Assembly: GCA_027309555.1 (NCBI GenBank)
Contig: DAIDCO010000011.1
Span: forward strand, 1 to 46,052
Length of the DNA stretch: 46,052 bases
Direction of reading: 5' to 3'
From: a bacterium
GTDB lineage: Archaea; Thermoplasmatota; Thermoplasmata; Lutacidiplasmatales; UBA184
The notes under the pieces were generated by a model. The model was given only the letters and a program-made list of their open reading frames with translations. It was not told the origin of the DNA and ran no database searches. Below are positions 16,470 to 25,969 of this stretch, in pieces (positions within the stretch are counted from its first letter, which is position 1; the number at the start of each line of letters is the position of its first letter). Made by a program: the position numbers and the translations under genes.

Positions 16470-19400
16470 CTAGTTCCCCGGGGGCGGCGAGTCTCCTCCG
16501 CCTCCCTTAGATTCCCCACCCGGGGTCCAGGTCTGCGGAGACGGCGGGCTGGGAGGCCGCCGACGCGCCATCAGGGTCGTCGCCAGGAAGACCAGCGTCA
16601 GCAGCACGAACACCCCGATCACCGCGTACGCCCAGGTGGGCACGGTGGTCGCGTTGTTGTACTGGGTGGTCGGCGCCGAACCGAACGTGACCGGCACGGA
16701 GACTGCTGCGCCCGGAACGGTCACCTGACCGCCGGACGGGCTCGCTACCTGTCCCGCGGGAGCCACCGAGACGAAGTACGTGTACGTCCCGTTCGGGGAG
16801 GTGAACGAGATGCTCGACCCCGTGCTGCTCTGGATGACCCCGTTGAAGCTGACCGACCACGCGCCCGTTGCCCCGGTCTCCGTGAAGGTGACCGTGAACG
16901 TCGCCGGTACCCCGGTCGACACCCACGCGACCTTCATCACCTGAGCCAGACCCGCCACCACAGCCGTGTTGGAGAACACGACCGGCTGGAGGGACGTCGA
17001 GCTCGAGACCGAGAGCGTGAACGTTCCGTTCGGCTCCCAGAACACGATCGACGTGCTCGTCGACGTGTTCGTGAATCCCGTGGCCGAGACGCCCGGACCG
17101 GGCACCGTGGACAGCGTCGCCGTCCAGCTCGCCCCGCTCAGTCCGTACGACTGGACCGTGACGGGGAAGGTGCTGAACAGGACTCCCTTGAACATCAGGG
17201 ACACAACGGTCCCCGTGGCGGCAGTCCCTGCGGGCGGGGCCTGGTAGCCGGTCTGGATCCCAACACCGTAGGCATACGAACCCGACGGCAGCGTGTAGCT
17301 CACGAGCGTACTACTGCCCGTGACCGCGCCGACGCCTTGGACAACAACCGTCCAGTTCGTCCCCGACGCGAGACCGATCTCCTGGAAGCCGAGGGTCGCC
17401 CCTCCGCTAAACGAGGTGAACGCCACGCTGACGGTGTTCGCGGTGGGTACCAGCACGGTAACCGTGCCGTTCGTCGCTCCCGTGGTGATCGTGTACCCGG
17501 ACACGTAGCCGATCTGGTACGGGTACGTCCCGTTCGCCTGGTTGGGCACGGTGATCGTGGCTCCGGTGCCGCTGAACAGGTGTCCCGCGTAGGTCACGGA
17601 CCAAGACGTTCCGGTCGCCAGTCCCGTCTCCTGGAACGATACGGTCGTTACCGCGTTCGTGTATCCCCACAGGTACCAGGTCTGGTCCCCTCCGCCGCCG
17701 ATCATCACGTTCGTGTTGACGGTGGCGTTGTTGATCCACGGCGCGTAGGTCTCGACCGAGGTCGCCTGCTGCTCCCACGTGTACAGACCGAGCTGGTTCT
17801 CAATGTGCTCGACCAGGTTGTAGAGCAGGAGCCGGTAGTTCCCGACGGGTAGCGCGGAAGCCGTGTTCATCCCGTACAGCATGGAGTTGTACGCGGGTCC
17901 CTGGCAGCTCGCGGGGATCGGGGTTCCCACCGTGCCGAGATACTCGGCCCAGTAGGACAGGTTCGCGAACGTGGGTCCGACGTGAGCTCCGCAGGAGACG
18001 TTGAACGCGGCGGTGGTCTCGAGTCCCTGCCAGACCGCATCGGCGAACGTGTACGTCGCGTTGGCGTAGTACATGGCGCCCATGTAGTCCGTGGGGTCGG
18101 GGTAGTCGGGCGCCCAGCCCAGGGTGAACACCGGCATCGGGTTCGCGTAGGGGGCCTGCCCGCTGTAGTACACGAGCTGCGGGAACGACAGGTCGAACGT
18201 GTAAGGCGCGACCGCGCCTCCCGTGATCGTGCTGATCGAGGTGGCCCACTCCTGGAAAGCGGTATCGAAGGTCGGTGCACCCAGCTCCCCGATGAGGGGG
18301 AACTTGCACGTCGTGTTCTTACACGCCGCGAGCTGGGCATCGTAGTACGGGCTACTGACGTTCGTTCCCTGCGCCCACCACCAGGCCGCGCTGTTGACCA
18401 CGGACGGATTGTTGCCGGGGTCACCCGCGAGATAGGGCCAAGAGATGTTAGTGGGATAGTAGTTGCCCATCCCGTTCGGGATCGCACCACCGTAGTTGTA
18501 CCCGTACTGGATACCGTCGATCGACCAGAGCGTGTTCAGGACCGTAGTGTAGAGCCACGCATGGTTCAACAGATTGCGGACCGTGTTCGACGCGAAGAAC
18601 GTGCTCGGGACGTTCAGGCTGCCCGTGGGGTCGATCACCTTCTCGCCCGTTACGTTGAACGCGAGGTTGTACGGGTCGAAGAAGATCGACAGCGTCTTCG
18701 TCACCTGATAGCCGATCTGCCCGTTCGCGGCCAACTGGAGCATCTGGGCGGTCTCGGGAGGCTGGATCGTCGCGGCATCCGCCTGCCCGGCGATGTACTC
18801 CTGAATACCCTGCGTGTCGTCGGGTTCGTACAGGACGGCGACCTTTCCCTGGTAGGCCCCGACGGCCGGCTGGCACCCTCCGCCGACTCCCACGCATCCC
18901 GTGGGCTGCTTGTAGGCGGGGTTGGCGTACATCGTGTAGCCCACCGTCTGCTGGTCCGCGCCCTTCGGGATGTAGTACGGGCCCGATCCGACGAGGTCGA
19001 ACTGGACTCCGGTCTGGACCGCGGGATGGTTGAGGGCGAGCGACTCGAAAGAGTCCCATGCCTTCGGGCTGGTCGTGTTGAGATAGTTGTGGAATCCGCT
19101 CTGACTCGTGTTCGTCGAGCCGCCGGGGAGCAAGCAAGGCCCGTCCCCGTTCGGCAGCGTCGAACCTGCGAATCCCGGAACGCCCGCGCTCTGCGCAGTG
19201 TACCACCCGCACGGCTCAACACCGGCTCCGAGGGCGTCTCCAACGAAGTCGTTGAAGAACGGCCAGACGGTACCCTCGCCCGTGGCGAGGAAGGTGATGC
19301 ACCCGTTGGAGGCGAGCGCCGCGGCAGGACAGTACGCGCTGTCGTTAACCAGCATCGACCCCAAGATGTTTTGCGGAGTGTTGTTCAGAGGGTAGTGGAT

Positions 19401-20093
19401 CCCGCCATCCCAGTTGTGGTTCCCGATCGGGAGCAGCGACTGGGTGATGATCCATCCGTTCAACACGTACATGCTCGGGAGCATGGCGAAGCCCATCGTC
19501 CGCGAGATAGTGAACATCACATCGGACGGGTAGACCGGCCAGCTGACTCCCGTCTGGGGGTCGTAGAACTTGGCGGCCGAGTCGATGGGATACGTGAACG
19601 CCACCGGCTGGCCCCCGCCGTTCAACGTGACCAGGGAGTTGCCGTAGATCGCCTGGCACGACACCGAGGGCGTCGAGGAGGCTCCGTTGGCATCGCCCGG
19701 AACGCACGTCGATAGCTCGGGAACGAAGTTCGCCGAGCTCGATCCGTTGTAGGCGACGAGGGTCTGGTAGACGTTGATGATCGGTTCGTAACTGACAGTG
19801 TCATACGCAACGGACGGATCCTCGGTGGATTGGCCGGCCGGAGCGACTTCGTAGATATCAAGAGTCCCCGGATGTGGGCTCCCGGAGGTCGACGGGCCCA
19901 CTGCGGCGGGGGCTGAACTTGCTTTTGGCGCGGAGCTCGCCGGAGCTGCCGGAGATACTGCGACTGAGGCACCCGCTCCACCGGCGACCGGTCGGGCGGC
20001 AACGCCCGTGGGCAGAGCCATGCTCAGCAACAGTACGGCAACCACAGCGATGACGACGATTCCCGCACTCCACCATCGACGTGACGCTTTCAT
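16470..20093 (-). CDS. dppA: Membrane-anchored oligopeptide ABC transporter substrate-binding protein with C-terminal Ig-like 'ETGL' repeats
   Basis: It binds peptides outside the cell and hands them to the divergent DppBCDF permease. From the ATG at 20093 it has 1207 residues, about twice the usual size. A signal segment (about 8-33) is followed by an Ala/Ser/Pro linker. The SBP_bac_5 domain covers about residues 80-810 ('YEPIINVYQTLVAYNG', 'MYANPAYKQPTG', 'TLGWAPDYPDPTDYMG', 'LVEHIENQLGLYTWEQQ'). Residues from about 818 hold tandem beta-rich repeats ('VSFQETGLATGTSWSV', 'LGFQEIGLASGTNWTV', 'VTVQSYGLSGASWTA', 'VTFTETGATGAWSV'), each about 75-90 long. A membrane helix (about 1153-1176) and a basic Pro/Gly tail follow. 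There is no lipobox, so anchoring is by the C-terminus. The open frame runs on to 20684 but the TATA box at 20156 and signal peptide fix the start. Confidence 0.93.
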   Translation of the reverse strand: MKASRRWWSAGIVVIAVVAVLLLSMALPTGVAARPVAGGAGASVAVSPAAPASSAPKASSAPAAVGPSTSGSPHPGTLDIYEVAPAGQSTEDPSVAYDTVSYEPIINVYQTLVAYNGSSSANFVPELSTCVPGDANGASSTPSVSCQAIYGNSLVTLNGGGQPVAFTYPIDSAAKFYDPQTGVSWPVYPSDVMFTISRTMGFAMLPSMYVLNGWIITQSLLPIGNHNWDGGIHYPLNNTPQNILGSMLVNDSAYCPAAALASNGCITFLATGEGTVWPFFNDFVGDALGAGVEPCGWYTAQSAGVPGFAGSTLPNGDGPCLLPGGSTNTSQSGFHNYLNTTSPKAWDSFESLALNHPAVQTGVQFDLVGSGPYYIPKGADQQTVGYTMYANPAYKQPTGCVGVGGGCQPAVGAYQGKVAVLYEPDDTQGIQEYIAGQADAATIQPPETAQMLQLAANGQIGYQVTKTLSIFFDPYNLAFNVTGEKVIDPTGSLNVPSTFFASNTVRNLLNHAWLYTTVLNTLWSIDGIQYGYNYGGAIPNGMGNYYPTNISWPYLAGDPGNNPSVVNSAAWWWAQGTNVSSPYYDAQLAACKNTTCKFPLIGELGAPTFDTAFQEWATSISTITGGAVAPYTFDLSFPQLVYYSGQAPYANPMPVFTLGWAPDYPDPTDYMGAMYYANATYTFADAVWQGLETTAAFNVSCGAHVGPTFANLSYWAEYLGTVGTPIPASCQGPAYNSMLYGMNTASALPVGNYRLLLYNLVEHIENQLGLYTWEQQATSVETYAPWINNATVNTNVMIGGGGDQTWYLWGYTNAVTTVSFQETGLATGTSWSVTYAGHLFSGTGATITVPNQANGTYPYQIGYVSGYTITTGATNGTVTVLVPTANTVSVAFTSFSGGATLGFQEIGLASGTNWTVVVQGVGAVTGSSTLVSYTLPSGSYAYGVGIQTGYQAPPAGTAATGTVVSLMFKGVLFSTFPVTVQSYGLSGASWTATLSTVPGPGVSATGFTNTSTSTSIVFWEPNGTFTLSVSSSTSLQPVVFSNTAVVAGLAQVMKVAWVSTGVPATFTVTFTETGATGAWSVSFNGVIQSSTGSSISFTSPNGTYTYFVSVAPAGQVASPSGGQVTVPGAAVSVPVTFGSAPTTQYNNATTVPTWAYAVIGVFVLLTLVFLATTLMARRRPPSPPSPQTWTPGGESKGGGGDSPPPGN

Positions 20094-20111
20094 TTTGCTT
20101 CTTTCCACCAA

Positions 20112-20132
20112 AGCCGGCCCGGCCGACTTTCG
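20112..20132 (-). promoter_or_regulatory. Hairpin in the 5' leader of the binding-protein gene
   Basis: On the minus strand AAAGTCGG and CCGGCTTT form an 8-bp stem (one G-U) around a 5-nt loop. It lies between the TATA box and the ATG at 20093, so it is either in the mRNA leader or overlaps the transcription start. It could be an operator or a leader RNA structure. Confidence 0.35.
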
Positions 20133-20155
20133 GTCTCCCGAGCGGTAGCCCCCAT

Positions 20156-20165
20156 ATATATCTTT
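20156..20165 (-). promoter_or_regulatory. TATA box of the binding-protein gene
   Basis: The minus strand reads AAAGATATATATGG over 20154-20167, a strong TATA box. It lies about 65 bp before the ATG, so unlike most first genes here this one should have a leader of about 40 nt, including the hairpin at 20112-20132. Confidence 0.65.
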
Positions 20166-20387
20166 CAAAGACCGGCGGTGAACGCTCCCTGGGGTGAGCA
20201 TGCGGTGGGAAGCGTCCCAACGCTGGGAGATTGGGAGAGAGGGACGATGCGGAACCCAGGAGGTGTCGCCCTCGGCGAGCGGTTTCGCCGGGCACATCGC
20301 CCCCCTCTCGATCACGATATTCAAAACGTAAGAGCGAAGTCCCCCAGAAGCGAGGGTGCGCTCCCATATCGGCCGGTTGCGTCGAAT
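20166..20387. other. Divergent control region between binding-protein and permease genes
   Basis: No gene is seen. Three copies of an ACGCT/AGCGT element lie close together (in AACGCTCCC at 20181, AAGCGTCCC at 20210 and AACGCTGGG at 20219), in both orientations. These could be operator half-sites for a regulator acting on both promoters. Confidence 0.3.
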
Positions 20388-20397
20388 CCATAAATAC
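20388..20397 (+). promoter_or_regulatory. TATA box of the dppBCDF operon
   Basis: CCATAAATAC lies about 50 bp before the DppB ATG at 20445, predicting a start near 20418 and a leader of about 27 nt. It is on the opposite strand to the binding-protein promoter, 220 bp away. Confidence 0.6.
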
Positions 20398-20444
20398 CCC
20401 CTCCCCCTCCAAGAGCGCCAGGGGACCCCCGGTTCGAATGCACC

Positions 20445-21671
20445 ATGCGGATGTGGATCTATGTGGTGCGTCGCCTGGCCCTGCTGATCCCCATCATCAT
20501 CGGGGTGATGACGATCACCTTCGCCTTGATCAGTGCCCTTCCGATCAATGACCAGCTGGTCGCTCATTTCGGCAACCCACCGAAGAACCAGACCTGGATC
20601 TACAACCCTGTCGTCCCCTGTAGCGACCTCGTTCCTGGCGAGAACGGGACCTGCTCGAATCCGCACTACCATTATTTTCTCCACCAGTTAGGCTTGGATC
20701 AGCCGTTGCCCGTCCAATGGGCCGGTTACATGTACCGCAGTCTCACATTCCAGTGGGGTACGGTGAATAACTACAGCACGGCGGGGCAAAACGTTCCGAT
20801 TGCGAAAGGGCAACCGGTGACTTCGGTCCTTTCGTGGTTCTTGCCCTACACCCTGGAGCTCGCGATCCTGTCGCTCGTGATCATCTTGGGCGTCGCGATC
20901 CCCCTCGGCAACCTTTCCGCGGTGTACCGTAACCGTCCGGTCGACCAGGCGGCCCGCATCATGTCCTTTTCCGGGTACGCGCTGCCGGCGTTTCTTTTAG
21001 CCTCGCTCGTGCTGATCGGCTTAGTACTGGGGATAGGCCCTTCCATCGGATACGTGGCCCATGCCCCCTGGTGCAGCCACGGCGAGCCGTTCTACGATGA
21101 GCTGGTCGGGTCTTGGCCACAGCAAAGCTGCTTCGCGGGAGGCACCTATCCGGCCTGGCTCACTCAAGGAAAGATCAGTTCGCCCACGGGATTCCCGACG
21201 ATCGACGCCGCGCTGCACGGACAGTGGTGGCTCGCGCTTGACACCCTGATCCGGATCATCATCCCCGCGCTCGTGATCGCGTTCGGAACTATTGCGAGCC
21301 TACTTCGATTCGTCCGCAATAGCATGCTCGAGGTGATGAACCTCGATTTCGTGCGCACTGCCCGAGCGAAGGGAGTTCCCGAGAAATCGGTCGTCAAGCG
21401 TCACGCGGGTCGCAACTCGCTCAACGTCACGATCACTGTGCTCGGCCTCACGTTTGCGTTCTTTATCGGGGGCTTTCCCGTCATCGAGTACGTGTTCAAC
21501 CTCTACGGCGTCGGCTACATCCTTACCTTGTCGATCGAGTCCGCGAACGCACCCGTGGACTTCGGGTTGATATTTGGCGCCACGCTGTTGTTCACCTTCC
21601 TGGTCGTGAGCGCGAACATCGTCGTCGACGTTCTATACGCGTATCTCGACCCTCGAGTCCGGTTGGGGTGA
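20445..21671 (+). CDS. dppB: Oligopeptide ABC transporter permease DppB
   Basis: This is one of the two membrane subunits of the peptide importer. The N-terminal helix 'RRLALLIPIIIGVMTITFALISALP' is typical of DppB/OppB. A soluble loop follows (about 35-125), then five more hydrophobic segments. The coupling (EAA) motif is visible as 'MLEVMNLDFVRTARAKGVPEKSVVKRHAGRN', which contacts the ATPases. The C-terminus 'VVDVLYAYLDPRVRLG' is typical. At 408 residues it is longer than usual (about 330), mostly in the external loops. A second ATG at 20451 is possible. It is followed by dppC 24 bp later. Confidence 0.95.
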   Translation: MRMWIYVVRRLALLIPIIIGVMTITFALISALPINDQLVAHFGNPPKNQTWIYNPVVPCSDLVPGENGTCSNPHYHYFLHQLGLDQPLPVQWAGYMYRSLTFQWGTVNNYSTAGQNVPIAKGQPVTSVLSWFLPYTLELAILSLVIILGVAIPLGNLSAVYRNRPVDQAARIMSFSGYALPAFLLASLVLIGLVLGIGPSIGYVAHAPWCSHGEPFYDELVGSWPQQSCFAGGTYPAWLTQGKISSPTGFPTIDAALHGQWWLALDTLIRIIIPALVIAFGTIASLLRFVRNSMLEVMNLDFVRTARAKGVPEKSVVKRHAGRNSLNVTITVLGLTFAFFIGGFPVIEYVFNLYGVGYILTLSIESANAPVDFGLIFGATLLFTFLVVSANIVVDVLYAYLDPRVRLG

Positions 21672-21695
21672 GGCAGATTGGCGGGTGAGGCGACG

Positions 21696-23111
21696 ATGAG
21701 TGCCGCGCCGACCGCGAAGACCCCTCGCACCGGACGGCGCCCGAACCCTCGGATCGCTCAGTTCAAGCGGACCTGGTACTTCCTTCGCCGTAACGGGCTC
21801 GCGGTCTTCGGCATCGTCGTCTTGCTGATCATACTGGGGATCGCGCTCTACGCCACGACTTCAGCGGTCCCCTGGGACCAAATGACCGAGTGCTACGCCA
21901 CTAACGATCAGATCGTCACGTTCCACGAGACCGGACTTCCCTCGGGCCTCGCGTGGACCGTATCGGTGGAAGGCGTCGCGCATTCTTCCACGACCCCGTA
22001 TGTCAACTTTTCCTTACCAAGTGGACCCGCCTATCCGTACACGGTCAGTCCCGAGGGAGGCTACACGGCCGTTCCCAGTTCGGGAAACGTGAACGTGGCG
22101 GGGGTCCCGCAAACGGTCTCGATCACGTTCTATTCGAACGTTCCGGGCGCGAGCATGTCGACCCCCTCCAGCTACTCGCCCACGACCCTTGCACCCGCTG
22201 CTTCGAGCCCGCTCGGGTGTACCGTCTGCACCTACCCGTCGGGAACGCCCCCTCCCGGGCCCAACTGCTACTCCACCCCCAAGTACAGTCCCTCGGTCAT
22301 CGCTCCCACGCTCAGCCTCGCGCCCCTGGGTTCGGGGCCCTTACCCCTCGGCGCACTGACGGTCGAGCCCGGCATCAGTTACTTCTACAATCTTTATGAC
22401 GGGCTCCTGCGAGGGGCCGATTACTCGCTGTTGATCTCGGTCTCGATCGTGGCCGTGGGTGCGATGCTCGGCCTGATCGTCGGAGCGATCTCAGGGTTCT
22501 GGGGGGGAGCCGTGGACGAGGCGATCATGCGCCTCGTGGACATCTTCCTATCGATCCCGCAGATCCTTTTCGTGATCATCGTCGTGTCGGTGGTAACCAC
22601 CGACTACTCTACCGTGCTCGGCCTCGACCCCGTCGGGACGCGAGTGCTCCTCCTCATCGTCGCGTTCATGGTCGTCTGGTGGCCGTTCTATGCGCGGATC
22701 GTCCGGGGCCAGGTCCTCGTGGTCCGGGAGCAGAAGTATGTGGAAGCCGCCCGGGCGAGCGGCGCATCGAAGTCACGGATCGTCTTCCGTCACATCATCC
22801 CCAACAGCATGTACCCGATCTTCATCCAGATGTCGCTCGACGTCGGGACGATCCCCTTGCTCACGGGGTTCCTCGTCTTCCTGGGTTTCCGGATCTGGCC
22901 GTACATCTATTTCCCCGAGTGGGGCACGATCTCTGCGCTCGCCACCTTAGACGTCGTCCAAGGATATCTCGGGTTGTGCGCGACCGGCCCGTGTTCGATG
23001 CCCTGGTGGCAGCTCCTCTTCCCCGGTGTCGCGCTCTTCATGTTCGCGATCAGCGTGAACTTCCTTTCCGACGGCCTGCGGGACGCGCTCGACCCCAGGC
23101 TGCGACGTTGA
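21696..23111 (+). CDS. dppC: Oligopeptide ABC transporter permease DppC with an inserted ETGL Ig-like domain
   Basis: The second permease subunit. The first helix is at about residues 33-56 ('NGLAVFGIVVLLIILGIALYAT'). The next external loop (about 57-250) is greatly enlarged: residues 72-150 form a complete ETGL-type beta domain ('VTFHETGLPSGLAWTVSVEG'), as in the binding protein. A Ser/Pro-rich, Cys-containing stretch follows. The standard DppC core comes after ('LLISVSIVAVGAMLGLIVGAISGFWGG', EAA motif 'YVEAARASGASKSRIVFRHIIPN'). The C-terminus 'FLSDGLRDALDPRLRR' is canonical. I chose the ATG at 21696, preceded by GGTGAG; an in-frame TTG at 21678 would add six residues. Standard DppC is about 300 residues; this one has 471. 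Confidence 0.93.
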   Translation: MSAAPTAKTPRTGRRPNPRIAQFKRTWYFLRRNGLAVFGIVVLLIILGIALYATTSAVPWDQMTECYATNDQIVTFHETGLPSGLAWTVSVEGVAHSSTTPYVNFSLPSGPAYPYTVSPEGGYTAVPSSGNVNVAGVPQTVSITFYSNVPGASMSTPSSYSPTTLAPAASSPLGCTVCTYPSGTPPPGPNCYSTPKYSPSVIAPTLSLAPLGSGPLPLGALTVEPGISYFYNLYDGLLRGADYSLLISVSIVAVGAMLGLIVGAISGFWGGAVDEAIMRLVDIFLSIPQILFVIIVVSVVTTDYSTVLGLDPVGTRVLLLIVAFMVVWWPFYARIVRGQVLVVREQKYVEAARASGASKSRIVFRHIIPNSMYPIFIQMSLDVGTIPLLTGFLVFLGFRIWPYIYFPEWGTISALATLDVVQGYLGLCATGPCSMPWWQLLFPGVALFMFAISVNFLSDGLRDALDPRLRR

Positions 23112-23134
23112 GCGGCATGAGGTAGTCGAGAGGT

Positions 23135-24754
23135 ATGGCGATCCCCGCGGTCCCGGTGACGGAGCTCTCGAGCGCGGACGAACTCCAAAGTACCCCTATC
23201 GCGGTGGAGGCCACTTCGCCCGGCCCCGACCCAGAAGGTCACGAGGTGGTCTTGGATATCCGCGACCTCAAGACCTACTTCTTCACGTACGACGGGGTCG
23301 TGCGCGCGCTGGACGGGGTCTCGTTCAAGATCCGGCGAGGCGAGACGACCGGTCTGGTCGGGGAAACCGGCTGCGGGAAGAGCGTCACCGCGTTCTCGAT
23401 CACTCGCCTCATCCCGGACCCGCCGGGACGCGTCATGAGCGGCCAGATCCTCTACGGGAAGGCGAATCTCCTCTGGGACCTCGAGCACGAGGCCCGCTAC
23501 TCGCCGATCCGTGGGACGAGCCGGGTCAAGATCAAGCGCTCGTTCCGCCGCATCCGCGCCGCCACCGAGCGTCTCTCGGCCGTGCGGGGACAGGCGATCG
23601 CGACGATCTTCCAGGAGCCGTCCCAGGCGATGAACCCGATCTTCTCGGTCGCCGACCAGCTTGGGGAGACGGTCCTCCTCCACGAGGGGCTGCGGGTGAT
23701 CGACGAGCTCGCCGCGGCCACGCCGGACGCCCCCGAGGTGGATGCGGCGATCGAGTCGCTCCTCGAGGCGGTGCGGGAACCGAGCTCGGAGCTCTTGCGG
23801 TCTCGGGCCATGGCGGTCGGCGACGCCGTGCACCTCACGACCTTTGGTCGACAAGCGTACTACATCGCTCGCGCCTCGGGCTCCGATGCCGAGAGCGTGC
23901 GGCCGGCGATCCAGCGGGCTCTCCGGCGTCTTCGGCTCTCGGGCTTCCACCGAGGGTATCTCGCCTCCCAGCGCCGACAGATCGAGATCCGGAACGAGCT
24001 CCACCAGACGTACCTCGAGGAGATGACCGAGGGCCGCCTCGACCGTGCCGGCCGTCGGCGCCAGGCTCGTCGCGCTCTGCTCGAGCGGGCAGCCCACTTC
24101 TACTACGGTATCCGCGGAGTGCACGCGCGGGCCCACCGGCCGCTCAAGGACGAGCTGTTCTGGAGGTCGGTCGGTCTTCTCGAAGGGGTCTCGATCGCGA
24201 ACCCGGCGCAGGTGGCCCGGGGGTACCCTCACGAGCTCTCGGGCGGGATGCTGCAGCGTGTGATGATCGCGATGGCCCTCTCCGCGGAACCGGACGTACT
24301 GCTCGCGGACGAGCCCACCACCGCGCTCGATGTCACGATCCAGGCCCAGATCCTCGAGCTGATGCGGGACCTGAAGCATCGTGTCGGCACGGCGATCCTG
24401 CTGATCACGCACGACCTCGCGGTGATCGCCGAGGTCGCCGACCGGGTCTGCGTGATGTACGCCGGGGTCATCGTCGAGCAGGGACCGGTCCACGAGGTCT
24501 TCCGCCGGCCGTTGCATCCCTACTCGCAGGGCCTCCTCGCGTCGATCCCCCGCATCGATCAACCCACGAAGGAGCTCACCTCCATCCCCGGTTCGGTGCC
24601 GGACCTGATCCACCCGCCGAGCGGCTGCCGATTCCACCCGCGCTGCCCGTACGCCATGCCCATCTGCAAGGAGGCGCGCCCCCCCGTCACGGTCGAGGGA
24701 CCCGAGCACACCGTCGCCTGCTATTTATACAAGGGACCAGTGGCCTCCTCGTAG
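23135..24754 (+). CDS. dppD: Oligopeptide ABC transporter ATPase DppD with a large helical insertion
   Basis: It drives peptide import with DppF. Walker A is 'GETGCGKS' (76-83), the Q-loop Gln is 160 ('[11 protein letters not shown]'), the signature is 'LSGGM' (368-372), Walker B '[12 protein letters not shown]' (388 on) and the switch His is in 'LLITHD'. About 160 residues between the Q-loop and the signature (about 183-345) are extra: Arg/Glu-rich and predicted helical ('[19 protein letters not shown]'), so the protein is 539 residues rather than about 330. The C-terminal oligopeptide-transporter motif with cysteines ('[15 protein letters not shown]') is present and in relatives can bind an FeS cluster. 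The ATG is preceded by GAGGT. Confidence 0.93.
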   Translation: MAIPAVPVTELSSADELQSTPIAVEATSPGPDPEGHEVVLDIRDLKTYFFTYDGVVRALDGVSFKIRRGETTGLVGETGCGKSVTAFSITRLIPDPPGRVMSGQILYGKANLLWDLEHEARYSPIRGTSRVKIKRSFRRIRAATERLSAVRGQAIATIFQEPSQAMNPIFSVADQLGETVLLHEGLRVIDELAAATPDAPEVDAAIESLLEAVREPSSELLRSRAMAVGDAVHLTTFGRQAYYIARASGSDAESVRPAIQRALRRLRLSGFHRGYLASQRRQIEIRNELHQTYLEEMTEGRLDRAGRRRQARRALLERAAHFYYGIRGVHARAHRPLKDELFWRSVGLLEGVSIANPAQVARGYPHELSGGMLQRVMIAMALSAEPDVLLADEPTTALDVTIQAQILELMRDLKHRVGTAILLITHDLAVIAEVADRVCVMYAGVIVEQGPVHEVFRRPLHPYSQGLLASIPRIDQPTKELTSIPGSVPDLIHPPSGCRFHPRCPYAMPICKEARPPVTVEGPEHTVACYLYKGPVASS

Positions 24755-24776
24755 CATTTCACCGGGGCCAGTCGCG

Positions 24777-25967
24777 ATGGAAAACGACGCACCTCCTGTA
24801 GTGGTCTCGGCCCGTGTGTTGCGCAAGTACTTTCCGATCCGCGGGGGGCTTTTTTCGACCCGGATCGGCGACGTCCGCGCGGTCGACGGCGTCAGTTTCG
24901 ACGTCCGGGAGGGCGAGACGGTGGGACTCGTGGGGGAATCGGGGTGCGGAAAGACCACGGTCGGTCGCCTCCTCCTTCGTCTCATCGAGCCGACTTCGGG
25001 GCATGCGTTCTACCGCCCTCCCCCGGAGGTCGAGAGTCGCCTCGAAAGTCTTTACGCGGGGCTGGTGCGGCCCGACGCGACCGACCCATCGGAGGAGGAG
25101 AGCGACGACGCCCGCCCGGGGGCGACTCCCGAGGCCCAGGCGGCCCTCAAGGAGCTCGACGAGCTCGCCGACCAGTACTCGCTCTATCGCAAGGGTTCCC
25201 ATCAGATGCGGCAGATCCGTGGGAAGCTTCAGATCGTCTTTCAGGACCCGTTCTCCTCGCTCAGCCCGCGCATGCTCGTGCGGGACATCATCGCCGAACC
25301 GATGGCGATCCACCACTGGGGGTCCCGCAACGAGCGGTACGCCCGCGTGACGGAGCTCCTGCGCGAGGTGGGCCTCAACCCCGAGCACGAGTGGCGGTTC
25401 CCTCACGAGTTCTCGGGAGGCCAACGGCAGCGGATCGGCATCGCCCGAGCGCTCGCGTTGCGGCCGGAGTTCATCGTGCTCGACGAGCCGACGAGCGCGC
25501 TCGACGTCTCGGTCCAGGCTCAGATCCTGAAGATCCTCCGCCAGCTGCAGGCGGAACAGCGCCTCGCCTACCTGTTCATCTCCCACCACTTGTCCGTCGT
25601 CCGCGCGATGAGCCAACGAGTCGTGGTGATGTACCTCGGGAAGGTCGCCGAGCGGGCCCCGACGGAGGAGCTGTTCTCGCGACCGCTCCATCCGTACACC
25701 CAGGCGCTCCTTTCGGCCATTCCGATCCCCGACCCCGACGTCAAGCGTGAACGGATCGTCCTGGCGGGGGACGTACCGAGCCCGGCAGCCCCGCCGCCCG
25801 GCTGCCGATTCCACACGCGCTGCCCGGCCGTGATGCCGATCTGCTCCAAGGTCGAGCCCACGTTGCTCGAGGTCCGCTCCCACCACTTTGTCGCTTGCCA
25901 TCTCTACCCTACCGCGATCCCCGGTGGTTCCGCTGGGACCCCTCTCGCGGGACCCGTCGCCTCCTAG
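24777..25967 (+). CDS. dppF: Oligopeptide ABC transporter ATPase DppF with an acidic insertion
   Basis: The second ATPase of the peptide importer. Walker A is 'GESGCGKT' (53-60), the Q-loop '[14 protein letters not shown]' (Gln 156), the signature '[15 protein letters not shown]' (212 on), Walker B '[12 protein letters not shown]' (232 on), and the switch 'LFISHH'. Between Walker A and the Q-loop about 60 extra residues (about 81-140) are acidic and helical ('[21 protein letters not shown]'). The C-terminal domain '[20 protein letters not shown]' matches DppD. It begins 22 bp after dppD. The total of 396 residues exceeds the usual 320-330. Confidence 0.94.
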   Translation: MENDAPPVVVSARVLRKYFPIRGGLFSTRIGDVRAVDGVSFDVREGETVGLVGESGCGKTTVGRLLLRLIEPTSGHAFYRPPPEVESRLESLYAGLVRPDATDPSEEESDDARPGATPEAQAALKELDELADQYSLYRKGSHQMRQIRGKLQIVFQDPFSSLSPRMLVRDIIAEPMAIHHWGSRNERYARVTELLREVGLNPEHEWRFPHEFSGGQRQRIGIARALALRPEFIVLDEPTSALDVSVQAQILKILRQLQAEQRLAYLFISHHLSVVRAMSQRVVVMYLGKVAERAPTEELFSRPLHPYTQALLSAIPIPDPDVKRERIVLAGDVPSPAAPPPGCRFHTRCPAVMPICSKVEPTLLEVRSHHFVACHLYPTAIPGGSAGTPLAGPVAS

Positions 25968-25969
25968 TA

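Noticed and set aside
20094-20684. Upstream extension of the binding protein into the DppB gene
   Set aside because: It would cross the strong TATA box and precede the signal peptide; the ATG at 20093 gives a proper signal sequence.
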